DNA of 64,000 nt from Nocardioides astragali (GCF_024436375.1 NZ_JAFMZM010000007.1:68731-132730); one strand, 5' to 3'; positions 48,490 to 56,902 are shown, numbered from the stretch's first letter. Numbers and translations are program-made. Notes: generated by a model from the sequence alone, not told the origin.

Positions 48490-48863
48490 CGACGATCTCG
48501 GAGGAGCTGCAGATGACCTGGACCGAGATCTGCTCCGTCGACGCGATCCCGCTCGAGGGCGGCGTGGCGGCGCTCGTCGGCGGGGAGGCGGTCGCGATCT
48601 TCCGCACCTACTCCGGAGAGGTCTTCGCCATCAGCAACGTCGACCCGTTCAGCGGCGCGTCCGTCCTCTCGCGCGGCATCGTGGGCAGCCGCGGCGACGT
48701 GCCGGTGGTGAGCTCGCCGATGTACAAGCAGGCCTTCGACCTGACCACCGGGCGGTGCCTCGACGACGACAGCGTCAGCGTGACGGCGTACGAGGTCTCG
48801 GTCGTCGACGGCCGGGTGCTGGTCGGAGCGGCGTCCCTCGAACCGGCGCGGGAGTCCACGTGA
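48486..48863 (+). CDS. nirD: Nitrite reductase small subunit
   Basis: A 125-residue Rieske-fold subunit. It has the NirD layout (WTEICSVDAIPLEGGVAALVGGEAVAIFRTYSGEVFAISNVDPFSGASVLSRGIVG, then SPMYKQAFDLTTGRCLDDDSVSVTAYEV) and lacks the Cys-His cluster ligands of true Rieske proteins, as is normal for NirD. GTG 48486 overlaps the nirB stop and is in turn overlapped by the next gene (GTGA), so all three are translationally coupled. Confidence 0.93.
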   Translation: MTTISEELQMTWTEICSVDAIPLEGGVAALVGGEAVAIFRTYSGEVFAISNVDPFSGASVLSRGIVGSRGDVPVVSSPMYKQAFDLTTGRCLDDDSVSVTAYEVSVVDGRVLVGAASLEPAREST

Positions 48864-49990
48864 CAGCCGCCTCCGAGCCCGCATCGCGACCTCTCGAGGG
48901 CTTCCGCATCGGCGTCACCGCCGCGCGGAAGGCCGACGAGCAGGTCGCTTTGCTGCGCCGTCGCGGAGCCGAGGTCGAGTGGGCCGCCGCGCTGTCGCTG
49001 GAGCCCAACCACGTCGAGGTCGGCGAGCTGCTCGCTGCGACCAAGGAGGTCCTCGCCGGCCCCGTCGACCTCTTCCTCGCCACGACCGGGATCGGGATGC
49101 GGACCTGGCTCGACGCCGCCGCCGAGGCCGGGTTGTACGACGACCTGGTGGCCGCGCTCGGCCACTCCGAGATCCTGGCCCGCGGTCCGAAGAGCGTCGG
49201 CGTGCTCCGCCGGCACGGGCTGCGCGAGCTGTGGGCCCCGGAGTCGGAGTGCTTCGAGGACGTCCTCGCCCACCTGCGCGGGCGCGACCTCACCGGCAAG
49301 CGGATCGTGGTGCAGGAGCACGGCCAGTCGCTCTCGATGTCGGCACACGCGCTGCGCCGGCAGGGCGCCGAGGTCGTCACGGTCCCGATCTACCGGGTGG
49401 CGTCCGCCGACGACCCGGAGCCGATGTTCGGCCTGATCGACCTCATCGCCGACTGCAAGCTCGACGCGGTGACGTTCACCTCCGCGCCGGCCGTGGCGGC
49501 GCTGATGGAGGCGGCCTTCTCGGTCGGCCGGCGCGACGACGTCATCTCGGCCTTCCAGTCCGACGTCGTCGCCGCGTGCGTCGGTCCGGTCACCGCTGCC
49601 GCGTTCGAGATGTGGGGCGTCCCGACGATCGTCCCCGAGCGCTCGCGCCTGGCCGGTCTGGTCAAGCAGCTGGAGACCGAGCTGCCGACCCGCCGAGACG
49701 GCGTCGACGTACGCCTCGCGGACGGGCGGACGCTCATCGTGCACACCGACTCGTTGCTGCTCGACGGCGTACCGGTCGAGCTGTCGCCGGCGCCCGCGTC
49801 GGTGCTGATGGCGCTGCTGGTCAACCCCGGGCACGTTGTCTCCCGCCGTGCCCTGCTCGCCGCGCTCCCGAGCGGTCAGGCCGGCTCCGAGCACGCCGTC
49901 GAGATGGCGGTCGCGCGGCTGCGCGCCGCGATCGGGACCAAGGCCGTGCTCACCGTCGTGAAGCGGGGATATCGGCTGGCGGTCGGCTGA
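48860..49990 (+). CDS. nnaR: Uroporphyrinogen-III synthase-like regulator with winged-helix domain (NnaR type)
   Basis: A 376-residue two-domain protein. Residues 10-265 are HEM4-like (FRIGVTAARKADEQVALLRRRGAEVEWAAAL; FLATTGIGMRTWLDAA; GKRIVVQEHGQSLSMSAHALRRQGAEVVTVPIYRV; AVTFTSAPAVAALM). Residues 275-376 are an OmpR-like winged helix (VPVELSPAPASVLMALLVNPGHVVSRRALLAALPSG, then AVARLRAAIG and VVKRGYRLAVG). This is the architecture of NnaR, which acts with GlnR on nitrate genes in Streptomyces and mycobacteria. GTG 48860 has GGGAG upstream and overlaps nirD. It probably regulates both nitrate blocks here. A catalytic heme role is less likely given the context. Confidence 0.88.
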   Translation: MTAASEPASRPLEGFRIGVTAARKADEQVALLRRRGAEVEWAAALSLEPNHVEVGELLAATKEVLAGPVDLFLATTGIGMRTWLDAAAEAGLYDDLVAALGHSEILARGPKSVGVLRRHGLRELWAPESECFEDVLAHLRGRDLTGKRIVVQEHGQSLSMSAHALRRQGAEVVTVPIYRVASADDPEPMFGLIDLIADCKLDAVTFTSAPAVAALMEAAFSVGRRDDVISAFQSDVVAACVGPVTAAAFEMWGVPTIVPERSRLAGLVKQLETELPTRRDGVDVRLADGRTLIVHTDSLLLDGVPVELSPAPASVLMALLVNPGHVVSRRALLAALPSGQAGSEHAVEMAVARLRAAIGTKAVLTVVKRGYRLAVG

Positions 49991-50017
49991 CGTTGGCGGT
50001 CATTCGGCGGCCGGCGG

Positions 50018-52354
50018 CTACTCCTGGATGGCGCGGCGACTGGTCTGCCAGGCGGCGACCTGGGCGCGGGACGCGAAGCCGGTCTTGTTGAAGATGTTCT
50101 GCACGTGGGTCTCGACTGTGCGGACGGAGAGAACGAGCCGTTCCGCAATCTCCCTGTTGCTGAGTCCCTCGGTCAGGAGCTGGACGACGTCCGCCTCCCG
50201 CGGGGTGAGCTGGGCATACGCCTCGCCGTCGAGTCGCTGAGGGGCGCGGGCGCTGGTCTGCGGGCGCTTCCCCAGCACGACTGCGAGGGCGTCGTCGACG
50301 GTGCCCTCGCGACCCCTGCGGTACGCCCTGTCGTACTCCTCTTCTCCCAACGCGTCTCGGCACCTGCGCCGAGCGGCGGAGAGCGCTGTCGCCCAGGGAT
50401 CCATGTCGAGCAGCGAGCCGCCCGCGTCCCGCCAGAACTCGTCGCAGACGCCGAACAAGTAGGTGGCCAGCTTGTCGTCGCCATGGGCGCCGGCCAACGC
50501 GAGATGGTTCAACGCAGTGACGCATCCTCGGACGTCGGGGATCTCCCTGAGATTGACCAGTGCGTCAGTGACGGCCGCCTCGATCGTCGTCGGGTCACTT
50601 GCCAGCCACGAGAAGAACCCCTCAGCCAGCAGGGTCCAGCCGAGCCACCAACGCTCACCTGTGCGGCGGCAGATGGTGAAGCTTTCCGTGAAAGCGCGTC
50701 CGGCGCCCTCGCCATCGCCGGAGAGCATGTGGAAGAAGGCGACGCAGAACCAGGCGTACGCCGCCTCCCCGGAGTCATCGCCAGCCTCTCTCCTCGCCAG
50801 GGCCAATGCCTGCTCGAGCAGCGGCAGGGCGGAGGAATCTCCCTGCTGGGCCCGGACCATGCCGCTGTGCTGGTAGACCCGGGACGTCCATTCAGGCGCG
50901 TGCTCGTGGACGAGGTCGAGGGCGGCCATGGCGGCACCCGCGGACTGCTCTGCGAGCCCCAGGACGGAGGACACCCACGACATCGCGGCGAGCGCATGGA
51001 CCCGCTCGCGGCTGGGGTGCGGGTCCGCGTCCAGGAGCCTGGCGAGCCACGCCGCGCCCTCGCGTTGCGTTCCCGAGAGCCAGAAGTGGCAGAGGTCCGC
51101 GGCGAGGAGCTGCCCGGTCCGGAGGTGCTCCGGGTGGTCGAGGCTGAACTGGAGCGCCGCGCGGATGTTCGGCAGCTCCGCGTTCATCCGGGCCACCCAC
51201 ATGGGCTGCTCGGGACCGAACCATCCGCGCTCGAACGTCGCCCCCAGCTGCGCGTAGTACGCCAAGTGCCGGGACCGAAGCTCCTCTTCCGACAGGGGGA
51301 CTTCTCCGCCGATGCCGTGCTGGTCGCGGAGCAGCTCCAGACCGTAGTCCCGGAGAGACTCCAGCATCCGGAAGCACCTGCGCCCGCCGAGTGTCTGAAC
51401 CAGCAGGATCGACTTGTCCACGAGCCCGAAGACCACCGTGGGGATGTCGTCCTCCTCGATCGCGTCCCCGCCGCACACGGCCTCGATCGCGTCGAGCTCG
51501 AAGTCGGCCGTGAACACCGAGAGCCTGCTCCACAGCCTGCGTTCGGGCTTGGTGCACAGCTCGAAGCTCCATTCGACCGTGTGGCGCAGGCTTCGCCGCC
51601 GTCCTGCCCCTCCCGTGTTGAGGAGGGCGAACCGGCTGTCCAGGCGCTTGGTGAGGTCCCGTGGTGACAACGACCGGAGCTGCGCGGCGGCCAGCTCCAG
51701 GGCCAGCGGGAGCCCATCCAGACGGCGGCAGATCTGGACCAGGTCAGCCAGGTTGTGCTTGTCGAGCTCAAATCGCTGGTCCGCGGCGCGCGCCCTGTCG
51801 AGCAGAAGCGTGAGAGCGGGGGAGTCCGCTGCACTGGCGAGCGTGTCGGCGCCGTCGGGCGGCAGCCCCAGCGGCATGACGGCATAGACAAGCTCGCCGG
51901 GCACGCTGAGGATCTCCCGGCTGGTGGCCAGCACGTGCAGCCTGGGCGCTGCACGGAGGAGATCTTCCAACAGGCCCGAGCACGTCTCCAGGACGTGCTC
52001 GCAGTTGTCGACCAGGAGCAGCAGCTCGCGGCCCGACAGGAAGGCGGCGAGCGCGTCCTCCGGAGCGCGGGCGGACTGTTCAGGCACCCGCAGGCTGCCC
52101 GCTATCACCTCGGCGACGTTCGCCGGGTCGCTCACCGACGCCAGCTCGACCAGCCAGACACCGCCGTTGAAGGCCCGGCTGACAGTCTCGGCGATCTGCA
52201 GCGCCAGCCGGGTCTTGCCCACCCCTCCGGGTCCGGTCAGCGTCACGAGCCGGGACCGCGTGAGCAGCTGGCGGCCTTCGACGACCTCGAGGCGGCGCCC
52301 GACGAACGAGCTCAACTCGGTCGGGAGGTTGCCAGATGGCCGCCTGCTCGCCAT
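50018..52354 (-). CDS. ATPase-domain regulator with C-terminal LuxR helix-turn-helix
   Basis: A 778-residue STAND-type regulator. NB-ARC-like ATPase: FVGRRLEV near the start, Walker A TGPGGVGKT (about 39-47), LLLLVDNCEHVLE as Walker B, then DGLPLALELAAAQLRSLSP. A helical TPR-like middle runs to about 700. The LuxR domain (about 712-770) reads QLTPREADVVQLLTEGLSNREIAERLVLSVRTVETHVQNIFNKTGFASRAQVAAW. It is of the family that regulates antibiotic or stress genes by ligand-dependent oligomerisation. It is convergent with nnaR and divergent from the secreted protein gene. Targets are unknown. Confidence 0.9.
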   Translation of the reverse strand: MASRRPSGNLPTELSSFVGRRLEVVEGRQLLTRSRLVTLTGPGGVGKTRLALQIAETVSRAFNGGVWLVELASVSDPANVAEVIAGSLRVPEQSARAPEDALAAFLSGRELLLLVDNCEHVLETCSGLLEDLLRAAPRLHVLATSREILSVPGELVYAVMPLGLPPDGADTLASAADSPALTLLLDRARAADQRFELDKHNLADLVQICRRLDGLPLALELAAAQLRSLSPRDLTKRLDSRFALLNTGGAGRRRSLRHTVEWSFELCTKPERRLWSRLSVFTADFELDAIEAVCGGDAIEEDDIPTVVFGLVDKSILLVQTLGGRRCFRMLESLRDYGLELLRDQHGIGGEVPLSEEELRSRHLAYYAQLGATFERGWFGPEQPMWVARMNAELPNIRAALQFSLDHPEHLRTGQLLAADLCHFWLSGTQREGAAWLARLLDADPHPSRERVHALAAMSWVSSVLGLAEQSAGAAMAALDLVHEHAPEWTSRVYQHSGMVRAQQGDSSALPLLEQALALARREAGDDSGEAAYAWFCVAFFHMLSGDGEGAGRAFTESFTICRRTGERWWLGWTLLAEGFFSWLASDPTTIEAAVTDALVNLREIPDVRGCVTALNHLALAGAHGDDKLATYLFGVCDEFWRDAGGSLLDMDPWATALSAARRRCRDALGEEEYDRAYRRGREGTVDDALAVVLGKRPQTSARAPQRLDGEAYAQLTPREADVVQLLTEGLSNREIAERLVLSVRTVETHVQNIFNKTGFASRAQVAAWQTSRRAIQE

Positions 52355-52476
52355 CTCGCCATGCTAGTGGAGGCTCTCCCATGAGATGGGTCTTTCGCCG
52401 GCGCAGCGCGCTTCCGAGTGGTCATGCCGGCTCCGAGCCCCTACCTTCTTGGACGGTGTCCAAGAAGGGGGATCGG

Positions 52477-53316
52477 ATGTCAGTGCAGTCCCAGGCCGGC
52501 GCGGAGAGCAAGGCACGACCGGGCCGGGCCGCTGCTCCACGATCGGGTCGAAGGTCGCCGAGGCTCCTCCTCGCCTCGGCTCTCGTCGCCTCCGCCGTCG
52601 CCGCTGTGCCCGCCTCCGCCCAGGCGCCGAGCGCCTTGACCACCGCCGACGGGGTCCTCTACCAGAGCTGCGTCCGGCACCCGGTGTCGTACGCCGCGAA
52701 CCCGCGCTCCGGGAACTGGTCGCTGCACCTCTCCACCACGCGTAGCGACGGCTCGCCCGGGCCGTTCGTCAGCCTGTCCTCCCACCTGGGTGACCAGTCC
52801 GCCGGGAGCACGACCCTGGACTTCTGTGGCTACGGCGACACGGCGGGTGTGTACGCCCCAGGCCGCTACACGCTCGCTGCAACGCTCAGCTGGGTCGACC
52901 CCGGCGGCATCACGCACACCGAGCAGCTGCCCTCCGCGGACTTCACGATGGCCAAGCCGCAGACCCGCACCACGCTCACCCTGTCCGACCGCACCCCGAA
53001 GCCCGGACAGCCGATCCGGTTCCGCGTGTCGGTGAAGGTCCAATCGCCGACGGGCTGGATGCGGGTGCCCGACGCCGCCCTGCCGCTGCGGCTCCGGGTG
53101 CTGGCGCGAGGGCCCGGCGAGAGGACGTTCAGGCCGCTGCGCGGGGGCGCGGGCGTCTACGACTACGGCGGCACCTGGTCGCGGAAGTTCCGCTGGCTGG
53201 GCACCCTGCCGCGTGCGCAGTTCGAGGCGGAGACCCGCGGCAACGACCTGCTCGCGGAGTCCACCTCGAAGGTCGTCCGCGTGACCACCGTCTACCGTGA
53301 CGCGAGCTCGGGCTGA
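52477..53316 (+). CDS. Secreted protein of unknown function
   Basis: A 279-residue exported protein. After a basic N-terminus (RSGRRSPRL) comes a hydrophobic signal (LLLASALVASAVAAVPASAQA, cleavage near residue 50). The mature part looks all-beta, with two cysteines (YQSCVRHPVSY and LDFCGYGD) that may form a disulfide, and an immunoglobulin-like second half (RTTLTLSDRTPKPGQPIRFRVSVKVQ; LRVLARGPGERTFRPLR). No family is recognised. ATG 52477 has AAGGGG upstream. The last 25 bases overlap the convergent MFS gene. Confidence 0.7.
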   Translation: MSVQSQAGAESKARPGRAAAPRSGRRSPRLLLASALVASAVAAVPASAQAPSALTTADGVLYQSCVRHPVSYAANPRSGNWSLHLSTTRSDGSPGPFVSLSSHLGDQSAGSTTLDFCGYGDTAGVYAPGRYTLAATLSWVDPGGITHTEQLPSADFTMAKPQTRTTLTLSDRTPKPGQPIRFRVSVKVQSPTGWMRVPDAALPLRLRVLARGPGERTFRPLRGGAGVYDYGGTWSRKFRWLGTLPRAQFEAETRGNDLLAESTSKVVRVTTVYRDASSG

Positions 53317-54764
53317 GGCAGCTCCGGCTCGGGCAACGACGGGTCGCGGCGGTGGGGGACCAGCGCGAGGGCTGCGACCACGGCGCCGGCGATCGACACC
53401 AATGCGGCGAAGACGAGACCAGGCCGGAAGGCGTCCAGCATGCCTTCGGGTGACGTAGCGCCGTCGGCGCCCGACGCGATCACGGCTGTGGTCACGGCGA
53501 GGACGATGGCGGCCCCGACCTGCATGGAGGTCTGGAGGACGCCGGCCGCCAGGCCCTGCTCGTCGTCGTCGACGCCAGCGGTCGCCTGGATGTTGATCGC
53601 GGGGAACCCGATCCATCCGACCCCGATGAGGAGCACCGCCGGCAGCAGCATCGTCAGGTAGGACGGAGAGGTGTCCAGCCTCAGGAACAACAGGTAGCCG
53701 ATCGCCATCACGGCCATGCTGACCGCGATGATCCGGGCGGTGCCGAACCGGTTGACCAGCTTGTCGGAGAACACCGCGGAGGCGGCGACCATCAGGCCGA
53801 CGGGCAGCAGGGCGAGCGCCAGCTTCAGCGGTGACCAGCCCAAGGTGTCCTGGAGGTACAACGTCACGATGAACTGCCAGCTGAAGTAGGAGCCGGCCAC
53901 GGCGACGATGGCGAGGCTCGCGCGGACCAGCGAAGCCTTGCGGAGGATGCCCAGCCGGATCAGCGGGTGCTTGACCCGACTCTCGGCGAGCACGAACAGC
54001 GCGACCAGGGCTGCCGCGAGCGCGAACGATGCGACGGTTCGAGCCGACGCCCAGCCGACCTCGGGAGCGGTGACGACGGTGTAGACGAGCAGCAGCATCG
54101 CCCCGGTGGAGAGAGCAGCGCCCAAGAGGTCGTGACCGCCGCCTTCCGCGGGCTTGTCCTTGGGGAGCAGCACGTACGCGGCGGCCAGCGCGGCCAAGGC
54201 GATCGGCACCGGCAGCAGGAACGTCCAGCGCCAGCCGACCCCAGCCATCAAGCCGCCGAAGAGCAGGCCGGAGGAGTAGCCCCCTGCGCCGAAGACCGTG
54301 TAGATCGACAGCGCCTTGTTGCGGGCCGGTCCCTCAGCGAAGCTCGTGGTGATGATCGAGAGTCCGGTGGGGGCGGTGAAGGCGGCGGCCAGGCCCTTGA
54401 TGAACCTGGTGAGGATCAGGAGTGGCCCGCTGTTGACCAAGCCTCCGGCAAGCGACGCGACCGTGAACACCGCGAGTGCGATGAGGAAGACCTTGCGTCG
54501 CCCGAAGAGGTCTGCGGTGCGGCCACCGAGCAGGAGCAGGCCGCCGTAGCCGAGGATGTAGCCGCTGACGAGCCACTGCAGGGACGAGGTCGACAGATCG
54601 AGCTCGGCGCCGATCGAGGGCAGGGCGACGCCGATCATCGAGACGTCGAGGCCGTCGAGGAACAAGACGATGCAGAGGGTGATCAGCATTGCCCAGACGC
54701 GGGGGCTCCAGGTGAAGGAGCTCGTGGTGGGAGGAGTGGTGGTCTGCGTGGTTGGTGAAGTCAC
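53292..54764 (-). CDS. MFS multidrug-type transporter (DHA2, 14 helices)
   Basis: A 490-residue inner-membrane exporter of the EmrB/QacA class. It has about fourteen hydrophobic helices and the motifs LDGLDVSMIGVALPSIGAELDL (motif D1), GYGGLLLLGGRTADLFGRRKVFLIAL (motif A) and LTRFIKGLAAAFTAPTGLSII (motif C region). GTG 54764 was chosen; ATG 54791 and 54806 overlap the regulator's palindromes. It faces a MarR gene across a strong 25-base palindrome, the standard arrangement for a drug-inducible efflux pump. The exported compound is unknown. Confidence 0.88.
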   Translation of the reverse strand: MTSPTTQTTTPPTTSSFTWSPRVWAMLITLCIVLFLDGLDVSMIGVALPSIGAELDLSTSSLQWLVSGYILGYGGLLLLGGRTADLFGRRKVFLIALAVFTVASLAGGLVNSGPLLILTRFIKGLAAAFTAPTGLSIITTSFAEGPARNKALSIYTVFGAGGYSSGLLFGGLMAGVGWRWTFLLPVPIALAALAAAYVLLPKDKPAEGGGHDLLGAALSTGAMLLLVYTVVTAPEVGWASARTVASFALAAALVALFVLAESRVKHPLIRLGILRKASLVRASLAIVAVAGSYFSWQFIVTLYLQDTLGWSPLKLALALLPVGLMVAASAVFSDKLVNRFGTARIIAVSMAVMAIGYLLFLRLDTSPSYLTMLLPAVLLIGVGWIGFPAINIQATAGVDDDEQGLAAGVLQTSMQVGAAIVLAVTTAVIASGADGATSPEGMLDAFRPGLVFAALVSIAGAVVAALALVPHRRDPSLPEPELPQPELASR

Positions 54765-54780
54765 CCGACGCACACTTCCA

Positions 54781-54790
54781 TGCGTACGCA
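54781..54790. promoter_or_regulatory. Short palindrome beside the MarR operator
   Basis: TGCGTACGCA is a perfect 10-base palindrome that shares the outer half TGCG/CGCA with the larger operator starting six bases further. It may be a secondary, weaker binding site on the exporter side. Confidence 0.4.
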
Positions 54791-54795
54791 TTGAA

Positions 54796-54820
54796 TGCAA
54801 GCGCAATTAATGCGCTTGCA
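54796..54820. promoter_or_regulatory. MarR operator (25-base palindrome)
   Basis: Perfect 10-base arms TGCAAGCGCA (54796-54805) and TGCGCTTGCA (54811-54820) around ATTAA. It lies in the divergent region and its right arm overlaps the -35 of the MarR gene, so the MarR protein should repress both directions. Confidence 0.75.
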
Positions 54821-54844
54821 TCGACATGAGGCTGGCGTTATCCT
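54816..54844 (+). promoter_or_regulatory. Promoter of leaderless MarR transcript
   Basis: TTGCAT (54816-54821) and TATCCT (54839-54844) are 17 bases apart. The next six bases lead straight into ATG 54851, so the predicted first transcribed base is the A of the start codon. No Shine-Dalgarno is present, consistent with leaderless translation. Confidence 0.55.
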
Positions 54845-54850
54845 GCCGCC

Positions 54851-55255
54851 ATGGCAGAACGACCCGTAGCCTCCTCGGCTCGCGAGACTTCCGCGGCCCT
54901 CGTGGAGGAGTGGCGCGAGCTGCTGGACCGGCATGCAGCGGTGAGCTGCGCGATGGAGAAGGCCCTCCAGGACGAGCACGCGATCGGGCTGAGTGAGTTC
55001 GAGACGCTCGAGCGCGTCGTCGACGCGAACTGCGGGAAGTACCGCATGAGCGACCTCGCGCGCGACATCCACCTCAGCCAGAGCGCCCTCTCGCGAGCGG
55101 TCGCGCGGCTGGAGAGGGACGGCCTGGTCGGCCGGGACATGTGCATCGAGGACCGGCGCGCCGTCTTCGTCTGCCTCACCGACAAGGGGAAGCAGGTCTA
55201 CGAGCAGGCACTGCCCACACACCGGGCTGTGCTGAGTCGAGCCTGGGACTCCTAG
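54851..55255 (+). CDS. MarR-family transcriptional regulator of the MFS exporter
   Basis: A 134-residue winged-helix protein. The DNA-binding region is at about residues 60-110: YRMSDLARDIHLSQSALSRAVARLERDGLVGRDMCIEDRRAVFVCLTDKG, with D-R-R in the wing. N- and C-terminal helices provide the dimer interface. Three cysteines (in VSCAMEK, DANCGKY and RDMCIED/FVCLTD) could make it redox-sensitive, as in some MarR proteins; this is a possibility only. It is divergent from the exporter, with the palindrome 54796-54820 between them. Confidence 0.9.
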   Translation: MAERPVASSARETSAALVEEWRELLDRHAAVSCAMEKALQDEHAIGLSEFETLERVVDANCGKYRMSDLARDIHLSQSALSRAVARLERDGLVGRDMCIEDRRAVFVCLTDKGKQVYEQALPTHRAVLSRAWDS

Positions 55256-55304
55256 CGCGCGTTATCCAGTGGCAGTCCGGGGCCTTGGTTCCTACGCTGC
55301 CGGG

Positions 55305-56000
55305 ATGGCCGCACGACTGCACGCGCTCACCGTTCGCGCCTCGGACCCCCAGGCGTTGGCGGCGTTCTGGGGAGAGCTGCTCGGGTGGGAGCGCGCTCCG
55401 GAGGGCGTCGTCCTGCTCCCCGACGCCGACACACCCTTCCGGCTCGCCTTCGTCCCCACGGACGAGCCGAAGGCCGGGCTCAACCAGATCCACTTCCACC
55501 TGACCAGCAACTCGGCCTCACAGGCAGACACGGTGGCCCGTGCCCTCGGCCTGGGCGCATCCCACCTCGACGTCGGCCAGCTGCCGGACGAGGACCACGT
55601 CGTGCTGGCCGATCCCGACGGCAACGAGTTCTGCGTGATCGAGGCGGGCAACAACTGGCTCGCCGGCACCGGCTTCCTCGGCGAGGTCGCGGCCGACGGC
55701 ACGCGGGACGTCGGAATCTTCTGGGCCGCCGCGCTCGGCTGGCCGCTGGTGTGGGACGAGGACGGGGAGACCGCGATCGCTCCGCCGGCTGGCGGTTTCA
55801 AGATCGCGTGGGGCGGTCCCCCGCTCAACGAGTACGCCGGCCCGCGCCGGATCTACGTCGAGCTGGTCGCTGTCGGTGCGCTGGACGCCGAGGTCGAGCG
55901 GCTGGTGTCCCTCGGCGCGCGTGAGGTCGAGTGGCGGGGCTCCGAGGTCGAGATGGCCGACCCGGACGGCAACGAGCTCGTCGTGCGGACGACCGGCTGA
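55305..56000 (+). CDS. Two-domain VOC-family protein
   Basis: A 231-residue protein with two glyoxalase-like halves: residues 1-115 (LHALTVRASDPQALAAFWGELLGWE, NQIHFHLTSN, VVLADPDGNEFCVIEAG) and 120-231 (TRDVGIFWAAALGWPLVWDEDGE, ADPDGNELVVRTTG). Both halves end in the A-D-P-D-G-N-E-F/L element usual in this group. No metal site can be assigned securely. It starts 50 bases after the MarR gene and may share its transcript. A binding or resistance function toward the pump's substrate is conceivable but unproven. Confidence 0.83.
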   Translation: MAARLHALTVRASDPQALAAFWGELLGWERAPEGVVLLPDADTPFRLAFVPTDEPKAGLNQIHFHLTSNSASQADTVARALGLGASHLDVGQLPDEDHVVLADPDGNEFCVIEAGNNWLAGTGFLGEVAADGTRDVGIFWAAALGWPLVWDEDGETAIAPPAGGFKIAWGGPPLNEYAGPRRIYVELVAVGALDAEVERLVSLGAREVEWRGSEVEMADPDGNELVVRTTG

Positions 56001-56112
56001 CGCGCGAACTGGGGTATGGCTATGGCCGCTCAGCACCCGTCATGCCGAGCGCCGAGCGGCCCTGGGTCCGCTCGAGCCAGTTGATGGTCGCGTGTCCCTG
56101 TTTCGGACGCCG

Positions 56113-56796
56113 CTACGCGCTCGGGTGAACGCCCGCCTGGACTTCGTGCGCGTCGAGAGCGGCGGCGGTCAGGCTGTTCGCGATGTGGGAGAACATCAAG
56201 CTCTGAGCAGCCTCAGCGTCCCGATCCTTCACCAGTGCCACGAGACGGTGATGCTCGTCGAAGTCGCGCGTGCGCGGCTCGCCTCCTGGTGGGAGCTCGA
56301 GACCAGCGCGGCGGTAGCGATCAGACTTGTCCCACAGGTCGTTCAGCATGCGAACCATGACGGTGTTGTGCGAGGCGGTGAACAAGGCCTCGTGGACCTC
56401 GCGGTGCGCCGCCAGTGCCACCTCACCCCACTCTCGCGTCACCGGGAGCAGGTTCTCGAGGGCGGCGTCCATGCGGGCGATGTCCGCATCGGTACGGCGT
56501 ACAGCTGCCAGTGCCACCGCAGCGGGTTCGAGCGCCTGGCGTGTCTCGAACAGCTGGCGAGCCTCCACGAAGTCCATCGCCGCCACTCGGGCGTTGCGAT
56601 GCCCCTCGAGCAGGACGAGCCCCTCACCGCTCAGGCGACGGATGGCCTCGCGGAGCGGGGTGATGCTGATGCCCATCGAGGCGGCGAGCTCGTACTGGGC
56701 GAGGGCGGATCCCGCCTCCAACGAGCCGTCCAGGATCTGCTGGCGGATCTGCGCGTAGGCCACGTCCGCCTTGCTCGTGAAGGTGTACGTGGTCAC
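56113..56796 (-). CDS. GntR-family (FadR subfamily) regulator
   Basis: A 227-residue repressor. The winged helix is at residues 12-75 (VAYAQIRQQILDGSLEAGSALAQYELAASMGISITPLREAIRRLSGEGLVLLEGHRNARVA). The C-terminal FCD ligand domain is all-helical (DFVEARQLFETRQALEPAAVALAA; AAHREVHEALFTASHNTVM; DFDEHHRLVALVKDRDAEAAQSLMFSHI), with the H-x3-H-type metal/ligand residues. GTG 56796 was taken as start; ATG 56814 is possible. It is divergent from the tartrate-dehydratase gene, with two CTTATAAG sites between. It probably senses the tartrate-like substrate. Confidence 0.87.
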   Translation of the reverse strand: MTTYTFTSKADVAYAQIRQQILDGSLEAGSALAQYELAASMGISITPLREAIRRLSGEGLVLLEGHRNARVAAMDFVEARQLFETRQALEPAAVALAAVRRTDADIARMDAALENLLPVTREWGEVALAAHREVHEALFTASHNTVMVRMLNDLWDKSDRYRRAGLELPPGGEPRTRDFDEHHRLVALVKDRDAEAAQSLMFSHIANSLTAAALDAHEVQAGVHPSA

Positions 56797-56818
56797 GCGA
56801 GCAGCATGACACATGTTT

Positions 56819-56826
56819 CTTATAAG
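56819..56826. promoter_or_regulatory. GntR operator A
   Basis: CTTATAAG, extended as TTCTTATAAGTC. On the minus strand it contains TATAAG, a likely -10 of the gntR gene itself, so binding here should autorepress. The same core occurs at 56876. Confidence 0.6.
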
Positions 56827-56831
56827 TCGGT

Positions 56832-56861
56832 TTGCGCGGTGGGCATCGCGACGCCTAGGGT
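56832..56861 (+). promoter_or_regulatory. Promoter of the tartrate-dehydratase gene
   Basis: TTGCGC (56832-56837) and TAGGGT (56856-56861) are 18 bases apart. The expected start is near 56868, between the two GntR sites; operator B is just downstream of it. Confidence 0.5.
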
Positions 56862-56875
56862 GTCGTATCCAATAT

Positions 56876-56883
56876 CTTATAAG
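56876..56883. promoter_or_regulatory. GntR operator B
   Basis: CTTATAAG, extended as ATCTTATAAGTT, a second copy of the site at 56819, centre-to-centre distance 57 bases. It lies just downstream of the predicted transcription start and 20 bases before the ATG. Confidence 0.6.
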
Positions 56884-56902
56884 TTACGAGGAAGGGTGCC
56901 GG

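Noticed and set aside
48860..49990. Ordinary uroporphyrinogen-III synthase for heme synthesis
   Set aside because: There is an extra OmpR-like winged helix and coupling to nirBD, while no other heme gene is near; the NnaR regulator reading fits better.
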